This document shows positions 1 through 7,126 of a stretch of 7,126 bases of DNA, one piece after another. Origin of the DNA: an uncultured Bacteroidales bacterium (GTDB lineage Bacteria; Bacteroidota; Bacteroidia; Bacteroidales; UBA932). Location: contig CAJOQW010000078.1 in NCBI GenBank assembly GCA_905236955.1, positions 1 through 7,126 of the forward strand. Reading direction: 5' to 3'. The number at the start of each line of letters is the position of its first letter. Positions within the stretch are counted from its first letter, which is position 1. Both the position numbers and the translations under genes were made by a program. Below the pieces are notes generated by a model. That model was not told where the DNA came from. It made no database searches and saw only the letters and a program-made list of their open reading frames with translations.

Positions 1-74
1 ATATGTAAATACATAAACGAGAGTAGTAAAATACCTAAATATTCAGGTTTATTGTTTAATTAATCTAAATGCTT
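1..74 (+). promoter_or_regulatory. AT-rich leader upstream of the SusC-like gene
   Basis: This stretch is strongly AT-rich, in sharp contrast to the GC-rich coding sequence that follows, and it has no credible reading frame. It probably forms the 5' untranslated region and perhaps part of the promoter of the three-gene unit. I looked for the Bacteroidota housekeeping promoter pattern (TAnnTTTG at -7 with TTG near -33) and found no good match, so the promoter may lie further upstream. There is no Shine-Dalgarno sequence before either possible start codon, as is usual in this phylum. Confidence 0.5.
2..15. repeat. Perfect 6-bp inverted repeat, possible operator
   Basis: The sequence TATGTAAATACATA has perfectly complementary 6-base arms (2-7 and 10-15) around a 2-base centre. 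Its short symmetrical form and its place 59 bases before the first start codon would suit the binding site of a dimeric regulator. The arms are AT-rich and short, so a chance palindrome in AT-rich DNA is quite possible. The transcription start is unknown. Confidence 0.25.
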
Positions 75-3000
75 ATGAGAAAATTTAAGCTCCTATTGGC
101 ATCTGTTGCGGTGCTGCTTTCCGCTGTTATGGCATTCGGCCAGAACATCAATGTAAGCGGTGTCGTTTCGGATGAGAACGGAGATCCCGTTCCTCAGGCA
201 GGCGTTCTCCTTTCCGGTACAACCCGGGGCGTCGTCACCGACGCAGCCGGCCGGTACACGATCGCAGTCCCCTCGGATGGAACGCTCGTCTTCTCCGCCC
301 TCGGTTATTCAGAACAGACAGTCCCCGTAAACGGCAGGACTTCGATCAATGTCGTCCTCAGTGAGAATACCGAGCAGCTTCAAGAGACCATCGTGGTCGC
401 ATTCGGTACCACCACCAGGGAAGCCTTCACGGGCTCTGCCAAGGTCATCGATTCCGATGAACTCGCCAAATCCCAGGTGAGTGCCGTCACTTCCGCGCTT
501 GCTGGCCAGGTGGCGGGCGTGCAGCTCGTCCAGTCTTCCGGCGCGCCGGGAAGCACCCCGAGCATCCGCATCCGCGGTTTCAGCTCCATCTCGGCAGGCA
601 AGGAACCCCTGTATATCGTTGACGGTATGCCTTACAGCGGTGACATCAACAACATCAACCCGCAGGATGTCGAGAGCATGACCATCCTCAAGGATGCCGC
701 CTCCAACGCCCTTTATGGCGCCCGCGGTGCCAACGGTGTCATCATGATCACCACCAAGCGCGCCAAATCCACCGAGGCTGTCGTGACTTTCGATGCCAAG
801 TACGGTGTCAACAGCAAGGCCCTGCGCGACTATGAGTATATCAGGGACCCGGGCAACTACTACGAGACCCACTACAAGGCCCTGTACAATTATTATTCAG
901 ATCCCGCCATCTACGGCTATGATCCCGTGCAGGCCAACGCCGCCGCCAACAGCATAATATGCGGCCAGGCTTCCGCCGGCGGTCTGGGATATCAGATGTA
1001 CACCGTTCCCGACGGCCAGAACTTCATCGGTACCGACGGCAAGATCAATCCCGCCGCAACCCTCGGCAGGAAGGTCAGTTACCAGGGTACGGACTATTAC
1101 CTCATTCCCGACGATTGGAATGACGCAGCTTATCGCAAGGGTCTCCGCCAGGAGTACAACCTCAGCGTTTCCGCCGCTCACGACAAGGGTGGATATTACG
1201 CATCAGTCGGTTATCTCGACAATCAAGGTATAACCGCCAACGCCGACATGACCCGCCTTACCGCCCGTCTCAAGGCCGACTATCAGGCAAAGAAGTGGCT
1301 CAAGGTATCCGGCAACATGTCCTACACCAACTTCAACTACAACTCGCTCAATGACGAGGGTACCAGCAACTCTACCGGCAACATCTGGGCTTTCACTTCC
1401 CAGATAGCGCCCATCTATCCCCTCTATGTGCGCAACGGCGACGGTACCATCATGAAAGACCAGTGGGGCTTCGAGATGATGGACTACGGTGACGGCATGA
1501 ACGCCGGCCTTTCCCGTCCCTTCATGCAGAACTCCAATGCGCTGTTCGCCAACAAGGTGAATACCAACAATGCCGAAGGCAACGCCTTCGGAGCTTCCGG
1601 AGCCGCAGACATCAGCTTCCTCAAGTATTTCACCTTCACGATCAACGCCAGCACCTCCATCGACGAGACCCGCGGCACTTCGGTTTCCAACCCGTACTAC
1701 GGCCAGTTCGCCTCCTCGGGCGGATCCCTCGGCAAGAGCCACTCCAGGAGCCGCACCTTCAACACCCAGCAGATACTCAACTACAACCAGGCGTTCGGCC
1801 CGCACAACGTTTCGTTGATGCTCGGCCACGAGTATCTGGACGACACCTACGCGTACCTTTACGGTGCCAAGCAGAAGATGTATTCCCAGGACAACAAGGA
1901 ACTTGCCGGTGCCGTGATCGACAACCAGAATGCATATTCCTATACCACCGAATACAACAACGAAGGTTACTTCTCCCGTGCCGAATACAACTATGAGCAC
2001 AGGATCTACGCCAGTGCTTCCTTCAGGCGTGACGCTTCATCGCGTTTCGCACCCGAGCGCCGCTGGGGTAACTTCTGGAGCGTCGGCGCCAGCTGGATCA
2101 TCAGCAAGGAACCCTGGTTCAACGCTCCCTGGGTGGACGTCCTCAAGGTGAAGACTTCCTACGGTTCACAGGGTAACGACAACATTGGTTCCTACCGTTA
2201 TACCGACCTGTACTCGGTAGCTCCTTCCGACGGCGAAATCTCAGTTGCGTTCAGCAGCAAGGGTAACGAAAAAATAACATGGGAAACCAACACCAACTTC
2301 AACATCGGTACCGAGTTCACCCTGTTCAACGGCGTCCTCGACGGTTCGTTCGAGTATTTCAGCCGCAAGACCTCGGACATGCTGTTCTGGTTCTCCGTCG
2401 CTCCCTCGGTGGGTTATACGGGATACTATGACAACATCGGCGACATGCGCAACAACGGTGTCGAGCTCTCCCTTACCGCCAATATCATCAACACCAGGGA
2501 CATGAACCTCGCCCTCAACTTCAACGCCACCAAGGTGATGAACAAGATCCTCTTCCTTGCCGACGACGTGAAGACCCTCAACATCGACGGCCATGACGGT
2601 TACAACGACGGTTCATATTTCATAGGTGAGGGCCTTCCCCTCTACACCAGGTATCTCAAGGAGTTCGCCGGCGTCGATGAAACCGGCCAGTCCCTCTGGT
2701 ACAAGAACATAAAGGACGAAGACGGCAAGATCACCGGCCGCGAGACGACCAACCAGTATTCTACCGCAGACTACTACCTGGCTCCCAGCTCCATCCCCGA
2801 CTGGTACGGCGGCTTCGGCCTCTCCTTCTATTGGAAGGGCTTCGACTTCGCCGCCAACTTCTCCTATCAGCTGGGCGGCAAGTCGTTCGACTCGGGTTAC
2901 CAGAACCTCATGGGCTCTCCGACTTCCGGCTCTACCGGAACCAATTACCATAAGGATATCCTCAATTCCTGGACCGCCGACAATCCCAGCGAGACCATCC

Positions 3001-3287
3001 CGAGGTTCCAGTTCGCGGACAACTATTCGGTTGCCTCTTCCACGAGGTTCCTCGAGGACGCCAGCTATCTCAATATAGAGAACATCAATATGGGTTACAC
3101 CCTTCCCGCCCGCTGGACAAGCAAGGCCGGCATCTCCTCCCTCAGGATCTATGCCGCCATCGAAAACGTTTACTACTGGTCCCGCAGGCCCGGTTTCGAT
3201 CCCCGCTACAGCTTCAGCGGTGCAACCAACTACTCCAACTACTCTCCTGTCAGGACTGTTTCAGGTGGTGTGACTTTCAGATTCTAA
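75..3287 (+). CDS. SusC/RagA-family TonB-dependent outer-membrane transporter
   Basis: This 1070-residue protein is a 22-strand-type outer-membrane barrel that imports ligands with TonB energy, working with a SusD-type lid. A signal peptide spans about residues 1-22, with likely cleavage between AFG and QN. A carboxypeptidase-regulatory-like beta-sandwich follows (about 26-96), then a TonB-box-like ETIVVAFG (104-111). The plug carries the family motifs SIRIRGFSSI (163-172), PLYIVDGMPY (178-187), INPQDVESMTILKDAAS (194-210) and ALYGARGANGVIMITTK (212-228). The rest is barrel, with GFDPR at 1040-1044 and a C-terminal GVTFRF whose last Phe fits BAM recognition. The length is normal for SusC proteins and the frame is intact. 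There is no STN domain. Another in-frame ATG lies at 69. I prefer 75 because the signal peptide then begins MRKFK, and because of a start-spacing match with the other two genes. The family call is very secure; the substrate is unknown. Confidence 0.97.
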   Translation: MRKFKLLLASVAVLLSAVMAFGQNINVSGVVSDENGDPVPQAGVLLSGTTRGVVTDAAGRYTIAVPSDGTLVFSALGYSEQTVPVNGRTSINVVLSENTEQLQETIVVAFGTTTREAFTGSAKVIDSDELAKSQVSAVTSALAGQVAGVQLVQSSGAPGSTPSIRIRGFSSISAGKEPLYIVDGMPYSGDINNINPQDVESMTILKDAASNALYGARGANGVIMITTKRAKSTEAVVTFDAKYGVNSKALRDYEYIRDPGNYYETHYKALYNYYSDPAIYGYDPVQANAAANSIICGQASAGGLGYQMYTVPDGQNFIGTDGKINPAATLGRKVSYQGTDYYLIPDDWNDAAYRKGLRQEYNLSVSAAHDKGGYYASVGYLDNQGITANADMTRLTARLKADYQAKKWLKVSGNMSYTNFNYNSLNDEGTSNSTGNIWAFTSQIAPIYPLYVRNGDGTIMKDQWGFEMMDYGDGMNAGLSRPFMQNSNALFANKVNTNNAEGNAFGASGAADISFLKYFTFTINASTSIDETRGTSVSNPYYGQFASSGGSLGKSHSRSRTFNTQQILNYNQAFGPHNVSLMLGHEYLDDTYAYLYGAKQKMYSQDNKELAGAVIDNQNAYSYTTEYNNEGYFSRAEYNYEHRIYASASFRRDASSRFAPERRWGNFWSVGASWIISKEPWFNAPWVDVLKVKTSYGSQGNDNIGSYRYTDLYSVAPSDGEISVAFSSKGNEKITWETNTNFNIGTEFTLFNGVLDGSFEYFSRKTSDMLFWFSVAPSVGYTGYYDNIGDMRNNGVELSLTANIINTRDMNLALNFNATKVMNKILFLADDVKTLNIDGHDGYNDGSYFIGEGLPLYTRYLKEFAGVDETGQSLWYKNIKDEDGKITGRETTNQYSTADYYLAPSSIPDWYGGFGLSFYWKGFDFAANFSYQLGGKSFDSGYQNLMGSPTSGSTGTNYHKDILNSWTADNPSETIPRFQFADNYSVASSTRFLEDASYLNIENINMGYTLPARWTSKAGISSLRIYAAIENVYYWSRRPGFDPRYSFSGATNYSNYSPVRTVSGGVTFRF

Positions 3288-3314
3288 TTTCGTATGACTC
3301 AGACAATTGGAAAT

Positions 3315-4952
3315 ATGAAGAATATATTTAAACTTACTTTGGCCCTGTGCGCCTCGGCGATGGTCTTCACGTCCTGCATCAAGGAGACCTTCCCGATGAA
3401 CGACACCGCCACTTCAGATCAGGTGAACAGCTCCGCCACCGCGCTGGAGGCCCTTACCAACGCCATCCCGGCTTCCATGGTCCAGGGTTATCTCGTTTAC
3501 GGTGAGCAGGAATGGGAATTCGACATGTCATATCCTGGCATGATGATCATCATGGACAGCGCCCTCGGCGATATCGTCGATTCCGGCGACACCGGTTATG
3601 ACTGGTTCTCATACTGGTCCAGCAACCTGTACAACCTGGGTGTCAACTCCGCAACTGCGTATGTGCCATGGAGGACTTTCTATCTCCTTATCAAGGGCAC
3701 CAACGACGTCATCAACATAGTCGATCCCGAAACCGCGACCGATGCCCAGAAGGTACTTCTAGGACAGGCCCTTTCATGCCGTGCTTTCCTCTATCATGCA
3801 CTGGCAAGCCTCTATGAATATATCCCTGCCACCGATCCCGGTGTCGTAGCTTCCTACAAACCCGAAGGTGACATAACCGGCCTTACCGTCCCCATCGTTT
3901 CGGATACTACCTCCCTGGCAACTTCCAAGGCGAATCCCCGCGTTACCAAGGAAGCTATCTACAAGTTCATCATGGACGACCTCGACCTTGCCGAGAATTG
4001 CCTTTCGGGATATGCTCCCAAGGGCGGCATTCTCCCCACCCTTCCCGTCGTTTACGGCCTCAAGGCCAAGATGTACATGGAACTTTCCGATTGGGGCAAT
4101 GCCGCCACCTATGCCCGCAAGGGTATCGACGCTTTCGGCGGCTCTCCCCTTACCCAGGCGCAATGGGAAGACCCTGTCAACGGCTTCAACAACTATGCGG
4201 CCAACTCCAATTCCTGGATGTGGTATCTTTCCTATTCGGCCGAGACCATGGGCAACCTTTGTAACTTCGTGGCCCACATGAGCACCGAGGAAACCTGGAC
4301 TTCCTACGGATGGGCGGTAGGACGCGGCGTCCCCAAGTCGCTGTACGAACAGATTCCCGACACCGACTTCCGCAAGCACTCATGGATCGATCCCGAAGGG
4401 ATGGATTACTATGCTTACAAGATGAACAGGAACGTCTTCGACGAAGAAGAGAAGAAGGTCGTCGGACCCTACGCGAACCTCAAGTTCCGTCCTGCAGGCG
4501 GCGACTATGCCACCTATAAGGTCGGAGGTTGCTCCCAGGTGCCCCTCATGAGGGTCGAGGAACTCATGCTCATCGAGGCCGAGGCCCTTGCCATGAACGG
4601 CGACATCGCCGGAGGAAAGGCAGCCCTCACCAACCTCATCAAGACCCGCAATCCGGAGTATTCCTGCGAGAATATCGCTACTGCCACAGGCGTCCAGAAG
4701 GAAGTCTTCAAGCAGAAGAGGATCGAGTTCTGGGGCGAAGGCATCTGCCTCTTCGATGCCAAGCGTCTTGCCGCCGGCGTTCACAACGGGTATAAAGGAA
4801 CCAATGCCCAGAGCGGTTACAGGTTCAATTGCGACGGTGTCGCCCCCTGGTGGACTTGGATGATCCCGCAGACCGAAATCAACGGCAATCCCGTCCTTGA
4901 CGGCTTCAACAATCCCGACCCGACCAAGACGGTAACCGAGTGGACCGAATAA
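3315..4952 (+). CDS. SusD/RagB-family substrate-binding outer-membrane lipoprotein
   Basis: This 545-residue lipoprotein is the expected lid of the SusC-like barrel encoded just upstream, capturing ligand at the cell surface. A type II signal peptide ends in the lipobox FTSC, with Cys21 as the lipidated residue, followed by IKE. The helical TPR-like core shows LGQALSCRAFLYHAL (149-163), YKFIMDDLDLAENCL (216-230) and VYGLKAKMYMELSDWGNA (246-263). The C-terminal SusD region carries PLMRVEELMLIEAEAL (410-425), RIEFWGEGICLFDAKR (469-484) and IPQTEINGNP (517-526). All are in the usual family order, and the length is typical. An in-frame ATG at 3294 would add seven residues (MTQTIGN). I chose 3315 because the signal peptide then has a compact basic start and the ATG is preceded by A residues at -2 to -4. 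The 3294 start remains possible. The ligand cannot be inferred from the sequence. Confidence 0.96.
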   Translation: MKNIFKLTLALCASAMVFTSCIKETFPMNDTATSDQVNSSATALEALTNAIPASMVQGYLVYGEQEWEFDMSYPGMMIIMDSALGDIVDSGDTGYDWFSYWSSNLYNLGVNSATAYVPWRTFYLLIKGTNDVINIVDPETATDAQKVLLGQALSCRAFLYHALASLYEYIPATDPGVVASYKPEGDITGLTVPIVSDTTSLATSKANPRVTKEAIYKFIMDDLDLAENCLSGYAPKGGILPTLPVVYGLKAKMYMELSDWGNAATYARKGIDAFGGSPLTQAQWEDPVNGFNNYAANSNSWMWYLSYSAETMGNLCNFVAHMSTEETWTSYGWAVGRGVPKSLYEQIPDTDFRKHSWIDPEGMDYYAYKMNRNVFDEEEKKVVGPYANLKFRPAGGDYATYKVGGCSQVPLMRVEELMLIEAEALAMNGDIAGGKAALTNLIKTRNPEYSCENIATATGVQKEVFKQKRIEFWGEGICLFDAKRLAAGVHNGYKGTNAQSGYRFNCDGVAPWWTWMIPQTEINGNPVLDGFNNPDPTKTVTEWTE

Positions 4953-4956
4953 CTTT

Positions 4957-4971
4957 TAATCTGAAAGATTA
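4957..4971 (+). promoter_or_regulatory. Small hairpin touching the start codon of the third gene
   Basis: TAATCT (4957-4962) and AGATTA (4966-4971) are perfect reverse complements around a GAA loop, and the last paired base is the A of the start codon. In mRNA this would be a weak stem with only one G-C pair. It is not a terminator, as it has no GC-rich stem and no U-run after it. A modest effect on translation initiation is possible but is inference only. Confidence 0.25.
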
Positions 4972-7126
4972 TGAATAGAACCAAATATTTTGTTTATGCA
5001 TTGATGGCCGCCGCGTCGGTACTTCTCTCTTCCTGCACACAGAAGGAAGAAGTGTACAACAAGGCTGAGGAAGAGTCCGGCAACGGATTCTACTTCGCCA
5101 ACAATGAACAGACGTCTTTTATCCTCACGGATAAGGGAACGCTTTCCATCCCCCTTTACAGGAGGAATGCCACGGGGGCCGCTACCGCAAATCTGCAGGT
5201 ATCAGGTGACGCCCTGCTTTCCATTCCCGCGACAGTCAATTTCGCAAGCGGAGAGAAGAAGGCGGACATCCAAATCACCTATCCCTTCGACGACGCAGCC
5301 ACAGGTGTTCCCTACAATTATGTGATCAAGGTGGCAAGCGACACCACTAAGTACGCTCCCGCCACCCTCAAGTTCTCGGCTGAATCACCCAGCCCGTGGG
5401 TCGATTTCCTCAATCCCAAGACCGGGGAGCCTGCCCTCGTAACCTTCACCCAGGATAACTGGGGCGAGATCCATACCGGCTACATCCACTATGTCGAACT
5501 GGCCGACGGAGGCCGCTACTGTGAGACCTATGATGAAGAAGGCGACATCTCGGGAGCATACGACCCGGGACCGGGTTTCTTAGGCCAGGATGAAGACCAG
5601 CACCTCTGCTTCTACTGGTATCCCGAACTCACCGATCTTCCGGGTTATGATGCATCGTACCAGGGAATCCACTTCCTGCCCCTGTGGCTGTATTTCCATT
5701 CAACTTATGGGTTGGATGTGTGGGAAATGGACAATTATTCGTTCTTTACCGACCAGTATGCCTCCTATGACGATCCGGACTATGCTCCGTATCCCGGCAG
5801 TTTCCAAAGTTTTGCGGCCAATAACAATGATAAATATCCCTCCAGCTATTATGACGGCAACGGCGGATTCTATTTCTTTGCAAGAGGCCGTTATATGCTC
5901 ACCCTTGGCGGTTGGAGCATGAATACCTACGATATCATAGGCATCGCGGAAGGTTTCGTCCGTACTACCGACTACAACAACGACATCGACGACTGGAAGA
6001 CGGTATATACCTGTGATGTGAATTCGGGCGTATTCGAAGATTCCTGGAGCGGTCAGGAACTGGCGTACCGCCAGGCCGACACCACCCTCTTCTATCTCCC
6101 CGATTATTTCACCGATGGTTATGGCCTTGCCTTCAAGGCCGAGACCGAAGCAGGGGCCACCTTCACGGAAGAGACCAAATTCTCGGATGTTGACCAGCAG
6201 AATACCGGCATCTCGCTCCTAGGCACCACGCTGTTCGCCAATATCAAGAAGGGTTCTGTGCTCGCGGTCGATGAAGAGACCGGTTATCCCACCATCGCCC
6301 TTTCCCTCAACATCGTCGGCAAGACCTATGACACCGAGAACGAGACTTGGAACGTCACCCAGGAATATGGCGTCTTCGTCGATACCCTTACGGTGACAGG
6401 TGCTGGCGGATGGTATTCGGCCGATGATATCAATGGTTTGAACAAGGCGACATATTGCGCTTACAAATGGATCTCCGAGGCAAATGATTTCTACGAAGAC
6501 GGAGAGAGGTTCTACATCGACTACTCCTACTTCACGGATGACGGAGAGGACGAAAGTGGTTCGTGGCTCAAGCTTTCGGGTCTTGCCGGCATCAAGGAAG
6601 AGTACCTGCCCGACGATAATATTACCGTAGAGTGGTATGGTGGTTATCTTTATATCGAACCCCATACCATATCCGGCGCATTCCATTATGGTGGCGAAGT
6701 CGAAGACCTCTACGTAAGGCTCTTCGATGCCGATACTCCGGCTGGTTATAGTTCCGGTTGTTATCTTGTCGGAGGTTATATCAATGATCCCGAGGCAGGT
6801 GATATCATCGCGCTGGTCGATTATCCGTATAATTCCAATCCTGTGAACGGTCTCTGGTTCAGGGCGTCGGCTTCAGGCAACCTCGCGATATACTACAATT
6901 ATGTCCTTTACTTTGCAGGAAATGATGACAGGGCGCCTTTGAAGACCCAGAACATGGGAAGCATCGTCCGCAGGGACGTTTCCATGGTCAAGGAATCCGC
7001 TAGCGTCGAGGGCCGCACCGACCTTTCCATGCAGACGAAGGTCGAGCCCAAGGCAAAGCCGGCGGTGACCAGGTCTTTCAACCACAAGCCCGTTACCAAG
7101 GGTCCCAAGAATTTTGGCGAAACCAA
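4971..7126 (+). CDS. Large surface-type lipoprotein of unknown function, 3' end beyond window
   Basis: The frame stays open for 718 codons plus two bases and meets no stop before the window edge, so the gene is partial here. The signal peptide MNRTKYFVYALMAAA leads into the lipobox LSSC, with Cys22 the lipidated residue. TQKEE then follows, resembling the acidic/lysine signal that sends Bacteroidota lipoproteins to the cell surface. Residues about 40-140 look like one Ig- or Calx-beta-like sandwich (SIPLYRRN, then VNFASGEKKADIQITY). The remainder is rich in Tyr, Trp, Asp and Gly and is probably beta-rich, with cysteines at 184, 213, 348, 496 and 597. Residues about 672-718 form a Lys/Pro-rich tail. 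I recognise no catalytic motif and no named family. Its position 18 bases after the SusD-like gene suggests an accessory ligand-binding protein of the same uptake system. A surface enzyme cannot be excluded. The gene is certain; the role is inference. Confidence 0.9.
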   Translation, partial: MNRTKYFVYALMAAASVLLSSCTQKEEVYNKAEEESGNGFYFANNEQTSFILTDKGTLSIPLYRRNATGAATANLQVSGDALLSIPATVNFASGEKKADIQITYPFDDAATGVPYNYVIKVASDTTKYAPATLKFSAESPSPWVDFLNPKTGEPALVTFTQDNWGEIHTGYIHYVELADGGRYCETYDEEGDISGAYDPGPGFLGQDEDQHLCFYWYPELTDLPGYDASYQGIHFLPLWLYFHSTYGLDVWEMDNYSFFTDQYASYDDPDYAPYPGSFQSFAANNNDKYPSSYYDGNGGFYFFARGRYMLTLGGWSMNTYDIIGIAEGFVRTTDYNNDIDDWKTVYTCDVNSGVFEDSWSGQELAYRQADTTLFYLPDYFTDGYGLAFKAETEAGATFTEETKFSDVDQQNTGISLLGTTLFANIKKGSVLAVDEETGYPTIALSLNIVGKTYDTENETWNVTQEYGVFVDTLTVTGAGGWYSADDINGLNKATYCAYKWISEANDFYEDGERFYIDYSYFTDDGEDESGSWLKLSGLAGIKEEYLPDDNITVEWYGGYLYIEPHTISGAFHYGGEVEDLYVRLFDADTPAGYSSGCYLVGGYINDPEAGDIIALVDYPYNSNPVNGLWFRASASGNLAIYYNYVLYFAGNDDRAPLKTQNMGSIVRRDVSMVKESASVEGRTDLSMQTKVEPKAKPAVTRSFNHKPVTKGPKNFGET

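Noticed and set aside
309..872. 187-codon open frame on the minus strand opposite the plug domain
   Set aside because: It is antisense to the most conserved part of the transporter. Its composition is typical of a shadow frame and it has no recognisable motif.
1203..2000. 265-codon open frame on the minus strand inside the SusC-like gene
   Set aside because: It lies wholly antisense to a gene with unmistakable family motifs. Its Val/Gly/Glu/His-rich translation is what the reverse strand of C/G-ending codons produces, and it shows no domain.
2269..2274. Run of six A residues in the SusC-like gene as a possible slippage site
   Set aside because: The frame is intact on both sides, with normal barrel sequence following. 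There is no shifted-frame product of interest and no stimulatory structure visible.
3288..3314. Possible terminator or promoter between the SusC-like and SusD-like genes
   Set aside because: The 27 bases contain no GC-rich stem, no T-run after a stem and no TAnnTTTG. The gap is normal for a co-transcribed pair.
3774..4784. Two adjoining minus-strand open frames (3774-4379 and 4380-4784) opposite the SusD-like gene
   Set aside because: Both are antisense to conserved SusD motifs, and the translations are low-complexity Gly/Val/Glu-rich. They arise from the codon bias of the real gene.
5104..5922. Short plus-strand open frames at 5104-5325 and 5590-5922
   Set aside because: They are out of frame with, and fully inside, the 718-codon lipoprotein frame that starts at 4971. 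They have no signal, motif or leader of their own.
6219..6686. 155-codon minus-strand open frame in the last third of the window
   Set aside because: The plus-strand frame from 4971 runs uninterrupted through it with a lipoprotein signal at its start, so this is a shadow frame.
1..7126. CRISPR arrays, tRNA or rRNA genes, insertion sequences, phage or toxin-antitoxin genes
   Set aside because: I saw no regularly spaced repeats, no tRNA-like fold with its conserved arms, and no transposase, integrase or terminal inverted repeats. The three coding frames account for nearly the whole window.

Overview
The window comes from a member of the Bacteroidota, most likely a gut- or rumen-type Bacteroidales. 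The evidence is a tandem SusC/SusD outer-membrane uptake pair, Bacteroidota-style lipoprotein signals, short AT-rich gene leaders without Shine-Dalgarno sequences, and genes that strongly prefer C or G at the third codon position. That codon preference points away from the AT-rich Bacteroides and Prevotella genomes and towards a GC-richer lineage (inference; composition was judged by eye, not counted).

Layout, all on the + strand. Bases 1-74 are an AT-rich leader with a perfect short inverted repeat at 2-15. Bases 75-3287 encode a complete SusC/RagA-family TonB-dependent transporter. Bases 3315-4952 encode its SusD/RagB-family lipoprotein partner. Bases 4971-7126 hold the 5' part of a third gene, open for 718 codons without a stop up to the window edge. 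It encodes a large surface-type lipoprotein that I cannot assign to a named family. The gaps are 27 bases (6 if the earlier SusD start is used) and 18 bases. Neither gap contains a terminator, so the three genes look like one transcription unit.

Working model. The SusC-like barrel imports a ligand across the outer membrane using TonB energy. The SusD-like lipoprotein caps it as a hinged lid. The third lipoprotein occupies the slot where such loci usually encode an accessory surface binding protein or, less often, a surface enzyme. No glycoside hydrolase, peptidase, sulfatase, sensor or sigma/anti-sigma gene lies in the window, so the substrate (glycan, peptide or other) cannot be read from it. 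The SusC-like protein has no room for an STN signalling domain, so control through a cognate anti-sigma factor is unlikely.

The overall architecture is well known. The least explained parts are the third lipoprotein with its Lys/Pro-rich tail, and the small sequence signals around the three start codons.
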